Part shown: positions 59,189 to 64,000 of the stretch, one piece after another
Layout of the letters: every line of letters starts with the position of its first letter
Position numbering within the stretch: the first letter of the stretch is position 1
NCBI GenBank assembly: GCA_949358305.1
Contig: OX442314.1
Location: 52,151,162-52,215,161 of the forward strand
Origin: Strigamia acuminata
Lineage: Eukaryota > Arthropoda > Chilopoda > Geophilomorpha > Linotaeniidae
Length of the DNA stretch: 64,000 nucleotides
Reading direction: 5' to 3'
Notes under the pieces: generated by a model
The model's input: only the letters and a program-made list of their open reading frames with translations
Database searches by the model: none
What the model was told of the DNA's origin: nothing
Program-made: the position numbers and the translations under genes

Positions 59189-60110
59189 TTAGGCGCCATC
59201 ATTGCCACCGCCAAGAACATTATCCACAAGTGCAAAATAGGCTGGGTCTTCAAATCCTATCTGCAGGATCACTCCGTGTTTTTTAGCAGTACTAACTCCG
59301 TCAGATTCTGTGCGAATGGATAGAATATATAGTAGAATTAAAACAAATTCTTTGTAAGAATGTCACGCACAGGAATAGGCTGTTGTATGTGCATGTCTAT
59401 TGGATTTAACAATAGTGTGCATACACATTTCTCTTCTACGGAATGGGTTTATTATAAAGCATTTTTTGTATGAAAAAATGTACTTTTATGCAATTTTTGT
59501 TAAGAAATGCAATTTTTGTTAGGAAATTCAATTTTTGCTCTCCAAGATGCCATTTTGCACCTCAAAATGCTATTTTTGCACAACAAAAGCATATTCCTGC
59601 CTGCAAATGCATTTCTTTGCATGAAAATACACTTTTCTGTTAATACACAATTTTCAGACCAATTTTTAGTAACATAATAATTTGTTGTCTTTTCTGACTA
59701 TTCCTTCCCTCTAAACAATAATTTCAAATCCCATCACTGTGTGCAGACATTTCTCTTCGCCTACTCACTTCCAACTTGTGGCCACAAACGCTAAACAAAA
59801 AATCTAAATCAAAACTTGGACTCATAAACAGCAACATCAGTGATTTCTGCTCTTCGTGCACAAACGGAGCAACGTCCCACGCCTCTGGCAGGCGAACACT
59901 TTTGTCCCAAAAGTACGAGTCATTCAACCTCATGAAAAATAGAATTCACAACGTCAAGAATCACCGCGAATTTCCCAGTATCTCGTCAGCCTGTCCAGCA
60001 ATGACTTCATCGAAGTAATCCGCTAATTCCAGTGTGGTAGTCACTCGATCGTCCTCCATTTCTTCAACAGGCCGTTGAATAAGACTCCCGAAAAGAATTT
60101 TAATAGACAT
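59189..60110 (-). pseudogene. second paralog, LRR-less remnant (unit 4)
   Basis: Same structure as in unit 1. Confidence 0.65.
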
Positions 60111-60350
60111 TTTGTTTAATGATTGTATTTCCGATCCTGTCGCGATGTTCCGGCGTGAGATTTTGGTCTTGGTCGGGCAGTTTTACCTTAGCTGAAGCAC
60201 AACGTCTGAGTTTGGATGAGTTCTAGCGCGCTTATTACTCGTTTAACAATTCGAGGTTTGTTTATCTGTCGCTGTAGTAACTATTGTTAACAGTTTTAGC
60301 ATTCCATGTTGGAATTTTGGTCGTAAAGTTTAAAAAATGTTTTATCTAAA

Positions 60351-60379
60351 ATGTATTTGGAAAAATCGAACATGAAGAC
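60351..60379 (+). pseudogene. interrupted exon-1 start (unit 4)
   Basis: Carries a private TCG to TTG change (Ser to Leu at codon 3). Confidence 0.65.
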
Positions 60380-61114
60380 CCCCCTGAAAAGAGCCTGCCC
60401 GAAGGGAGTGAGGCGGCTGGTGGTCAGCCCCCATTGGCTGTGACTGGCCCCTCACCCCAGTGTATAAAAGGTGGGGTTTCTCGCCCCGAGTCAGAACTTA
60501 CACAAACGACACCAAGAACACAGCAACTACCTCACCGTCAGGCCAACTTCAAGTACAAGTTAGGATTGATCGAGGACCGCTGAGTAAAGTGCAACTGTAA
60601 CTCTCACGAATTTACCTGAAAACTACTCCAGCGAAAGCTAGAGAATAGTCCTTGTAAATTCATATCGAATAATTGCCCTACGATTATTCCGCCACCGAAG
60701 TGTCCGAGCGCTTTGTAAGGAACCCCCAGTTCCCGGTCGAAACCTTGAGACGCTAAACACAACCCCTAGACAACAGGCACGGATAGAAGACTCGAAAGAG
60801 CATTCCACCGCGTCTGTGAACGACGAATCCGTGACGAATTAACGACAACTCGAGACGCCACTATTGTTCGGCCGACCACGCGGAACTGAGGACGCCATCT
60901 TGAGAAATCCTGTGTTCGACTCTGACCAAGTCGACTCTAGAATTGTTACTGAGTGTAGTTGTATTTTAAGGCATAACGCCTATTGAATAAATTACTTGTT
61001 CATTTACATACATTTAGTATTCATTTGGATATTTACATAATAGATCACAGGTAAAGTATCACACGTTAGCTCACTTAAGTAGTATTAATACCTATACGAA
61101 GTAGGACCCGACAC
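60380..61114 (+). mobile_element. LTR-like element, 735 bp (unit 4)
   Basis: Same layout as in unit 1. Confidence 0.5.
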
Positions 61115-62062
61115 ATTTAATAGTGAAATTTTAGTTTGCGTTGGTTTGTGTTTATACCACAAAACGTTTTTTAAACTCTACGACCAAAATTCCAACATTG
61201 AATGAATAAACTGTTAATAATAGTTACTGCAGCGACAGATAAACAAACCTCGAATTGTTAAACAAGTAATAAGCGCGCTAGAACTCATCCAAACTCAGAC
61301 ATTGTGCAACAGAAAAACGCACGTTGTTGGTTTGCAAACTGCAGCAACTGTGTGATTATTTTAAAATAAAGAATCCGTGGCACATGAAAAATTAAAACAT
61401 ATGCGATTACAAAGTGAGAGTAATGAGTTATAAGAGATTGCAAACATGGGGTAAATAGGTGAGTGGCGCCATCTATGGAGAAGCAATAGTAACACCAGTT
61501 TTTGTCTGAAACTGTTTTTTCTGCAAATCCATTTTTTTTCTTCAAAATGCTAGAACTGGGGACTAGGACTGGGGCCTTGGCGGGGACTCGGTTGCGGGAG
61601 CGGGCGACTGTTGGGGCGCTCGTAAACCATGCGGGGGGAGGGTTAGTCGTCCTCGACTGTCACGACGCCAAACGTTGTGCTAATGTGTGCAAAACGTTCG
61701 CTAAACGTTCGCAAAGCTGCAGCAAAACTATTTTAGTAAAATAGAAGTAAGTTAGTAGTGGTAATATTAGTTTTTTCTTTCCAAATTTAGTTTTTTTTGG
61801 CTGAAGTTGGCACCACATTCACATTCGCCAAAACTACAGATAAAACAAACACAAAATACACAAACACTTAAATTAGATGACAATTGTTTCAAAACTTTTT
61901 GATTTAAGTCAAAATTCACCAAAAATTCTTTCCGTCGGTTATTGAACAAGTTTTGACATAATATAAAGTATTCACAGACATGGCATATTTACTTTTAATT
62001 TTGAAATACAAAAAAAAAAAAAAATATCGATTTAATGCACACACGCAACCTCTGACAACTCG

Positions 62063-63956
62063 TTAGTCGCCCAGGTCGCTGCCGTCGTCGTCGCTCTCAA
62101 TGTCGGTCCATTCGTCGCTGTCGTCGTCCTCAGCGGGCAAGAACTGTAGCTGCAGGTGCACCCCGTGTTTCTCAGCCGTTTGCTGCATCATACGATCGTC
62201 GAAAAGGTGTCTTCTAACCTCATCAACGCGCAAACTCACGTCTAACTCGACCAGAGAATCGATTTTGCACAGACCCTCAATCGCTGACGGTCCCAACAAA
62301 TAATAAGATTGATCAAGTCGCAAACGTTTTAGTTTCTTCTTCGCCATAAACTCGACAAACTTGCGTGCTATTTTATCACTAAAACCACAGCAATTGTGAA
62401 GTCCAAGCTTCTCCAGATTCGGACACATGTCCAACAACTGGAAAAAATAACCAGAAGAAAGCCAAACATCCAAGGGCCCACTTATAGAAAATTCAACTAA
62501 TTTCTCCAAATACAAATTACGATCAAACACGTCATTTCTGATGACACTCCTGCTCATGCTAACATACAAGTAGGTCAAATCCTTGAATTTCGTCAAACTG
62601 AGCAGCACTTTGAAGGTGAAAACGTCCAAACTGATGGTGATGCTGCAAACTTTCGGACACGTGAGCACGGCGATGTCCAGCACATCTTCAATGGAGTGAT
62701 CGGTGGACATTGGCAGGAAATCGAATTCTCTCAGGTTGTATTGCTGTAGTGGCGAGTCTAATGGCAACAGCGCCATGAACCACTCACTGTAATCAAAATA
62801 TCCCACGACTTCGATCGATGTCATCGTGTTCAATACAAAGCTGTGGCAGTCCGTTGAAATGTCGTCACCGTAAAATTTGAATACTCGCAACGTCTTTCTG
62901 AGTGCGGAATCTTCTGCGCACAGTTTTCTCACAAAAACTTGTGTGGTTTCATTGATAAAAAGCTCAACGAGTGACAGTTGGGCGATGTGTATGGCCGAGT
63001 CGTCCTCAACAACACCGCCGGGAATACTATGTTCCTTTAGATTTGGCATTATACGGCAAATTTCTTTGCAAGCACGGGCTGTGAGAAGTCTTTTCTTGGG
63101 CAGATATAAGTCTGTCAGATTCTGTGCGATAAATGCAATTAGGAGAATTAAAACAAAGAATGTCGCACATTTTCTATTAATTACAGACAAAATACATTTT
63201 ACAAGAGAAAGTTTTTGTCGGATAAAACATTTTTTCTGAAAACTGTTTTTTTTCTTTCAATATTATATTTTTTCTGCAAATCCATTTTTTTTTTTACCTC
63301 AAAATGTATTTTTTTGTTCGCAATACATTTTTATCTGTTTGCAAATGCACTTTTTCATTTAAAAATGCAGTTTTTTCATTTGCAATTGCATTTTTTAAAT
63401 CTCAAAATGCATTTAACTACTCCATATTTTATGTGTATTTTATGCTAAAAAAAAGGGTCATTCTGTATTTTTAATATTTAGTCTATTTTTCTTCGAATTT
63501 AATCATTTTTCGTCTTTATTAACAAAAAAATCAAGTTTCGTCACTGTCTGCGTGAAATCAATTTGCGTTTGATACTCACTGTCAATTTGTGGCCACTAAT
63601 TTGAAGTAAAAATTCCAAATCAAAATTTGGACTGGAAAATATCATATGAAGTCTTCTCTGATGTAGATGAAGAAATGGAACAACGTCCCACGCTTGTCGC
63701 TCGCGAATTTTGTTGTCCCAAAAATTTGAACACAACCTCGTCAGCACGTCGTCGCGAAGAGAAAAAGCTAAATTGGACGTGTGTTATTGATAATTATGAA
63801 ATAAATACACAAATTCAAGTGTAACTTACGTAGGTCATCGAAATAAGTGATTAGTTGCACCGTATTTGTCATTTGAACGGCGTCAATTTCCTCAACGTTC
63901 CGTTGAATCATACAGCCGAAAAGAGTTTTAATTGCAAAGTCCCTTAATGTCTCCAT
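62063..63956 (-). CDS. ZYG11-like leucine-rich-repeat protein, copy 5 (type B)
   Basis: Exons 63956-63830, 63767-63580 and 63121-62063, 457 aa. Type B with SPLQQYN as in copy 2 and a private NLREFDF where other copies have NLRELDF. The upstream flank runs to the window end, so the unit continues beyond it. Confidence 0.65.
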
Positions 63957-64000
63957 TTTCGATTCTGCTCATGAAATAGACAATCAAATAGTGAAATTTC
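62063..64000. repeat. tandem unit 5 (partial, cut by window end)
   Basis: Only the intact gene and 44 bp of its 5' flank are visible; the array extends past the window. Confidence 0.9.

Larger units (their letters stand above)
50641..62062. repeat. tandem unit 4 (11,422 bp)
   Basis: The shortest unit; a net loss of a few bases comes from changes near 56806-56830 in the minisatellite. Confidence 0.9.

Overview
This is AT-rich eukaryotic DNA, almost certainly from an invertebrate animal and most likely an arthropod (species not determinable). The evidence is a Ty1/copia retrotransposon primed by a metazoan-type initiator tRNA-Met, short GT-AG introns (62-63 bp), non-coding minisatellites, MITEs and a foldback transposon. 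There are no operons, ribosome binding sites or prokaryotic genes. Most apparent open frames are shadows or minisatellite read-through.

Layout. (1) 1-3.5 kb: no intact gene; faint relics of a gypsy-like element on the minus strand and an excess of TTGCGC/GCGCAA words. (2) 3.56-15.2 kb: decayed members of a leucine-rich-repeat gene family, a 553-bp MITE, an 11-bp-period minisatellite split by a 4.74-kb copia element with a perfect 5-bp target duplication, then more gene relics. Much of 4.1-15.2 kb is an inverted copy of 19.0-26.1 kb. (3) 16.35 kb to the window end: a head-to-tail tandem array of a unit of about 11.43 kb, four full copies plus the start of a fifth, almost identical to each other.

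Each unit carries, on the minus strand, one apparently intact three-exon gene. The LRR exon alone has an open frame of 374/375 codons, but its first 23 codons are intron; GT-AG splicing in matching phase adds two upstream exons and gives a protein of 456/457 aa. The spliced product has an N-terminal BC-box-like motif, a Cul2-box-like motif (phi-P-x-x-phi-x-x-x-phi, its proline codon split by intron 1), leucine-rich repeats and an acidic tail. That is the layout of ZYG11/ZER1-type substrate receptors of CUL2-Elongin BC ubiquitin ligases. This assignment is an inference from architecture.

Each unit also carries a 63-codon remnant (exon 1 joined to 3' flank), a 114-codon three-exon remnant without most of its LRRs, a relic of an LRR C-terminus, a 1,729-bp foldback transposon with 8-bp target duplication, a 129-bp MITE, two minisatellites of 11-bp period, and a 735-bp LTR-like element sitting at a palindrome junction. 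The left inverted arm preserves the empty sites of the foldback element and the MITE, so the order of events can be read: inverted duplication, then transposon insertions, then tandem amplification. The LRR exon exists as two sequence types; copy 3 is a recombinant between them, while exons 1-2 are nearly invariant.
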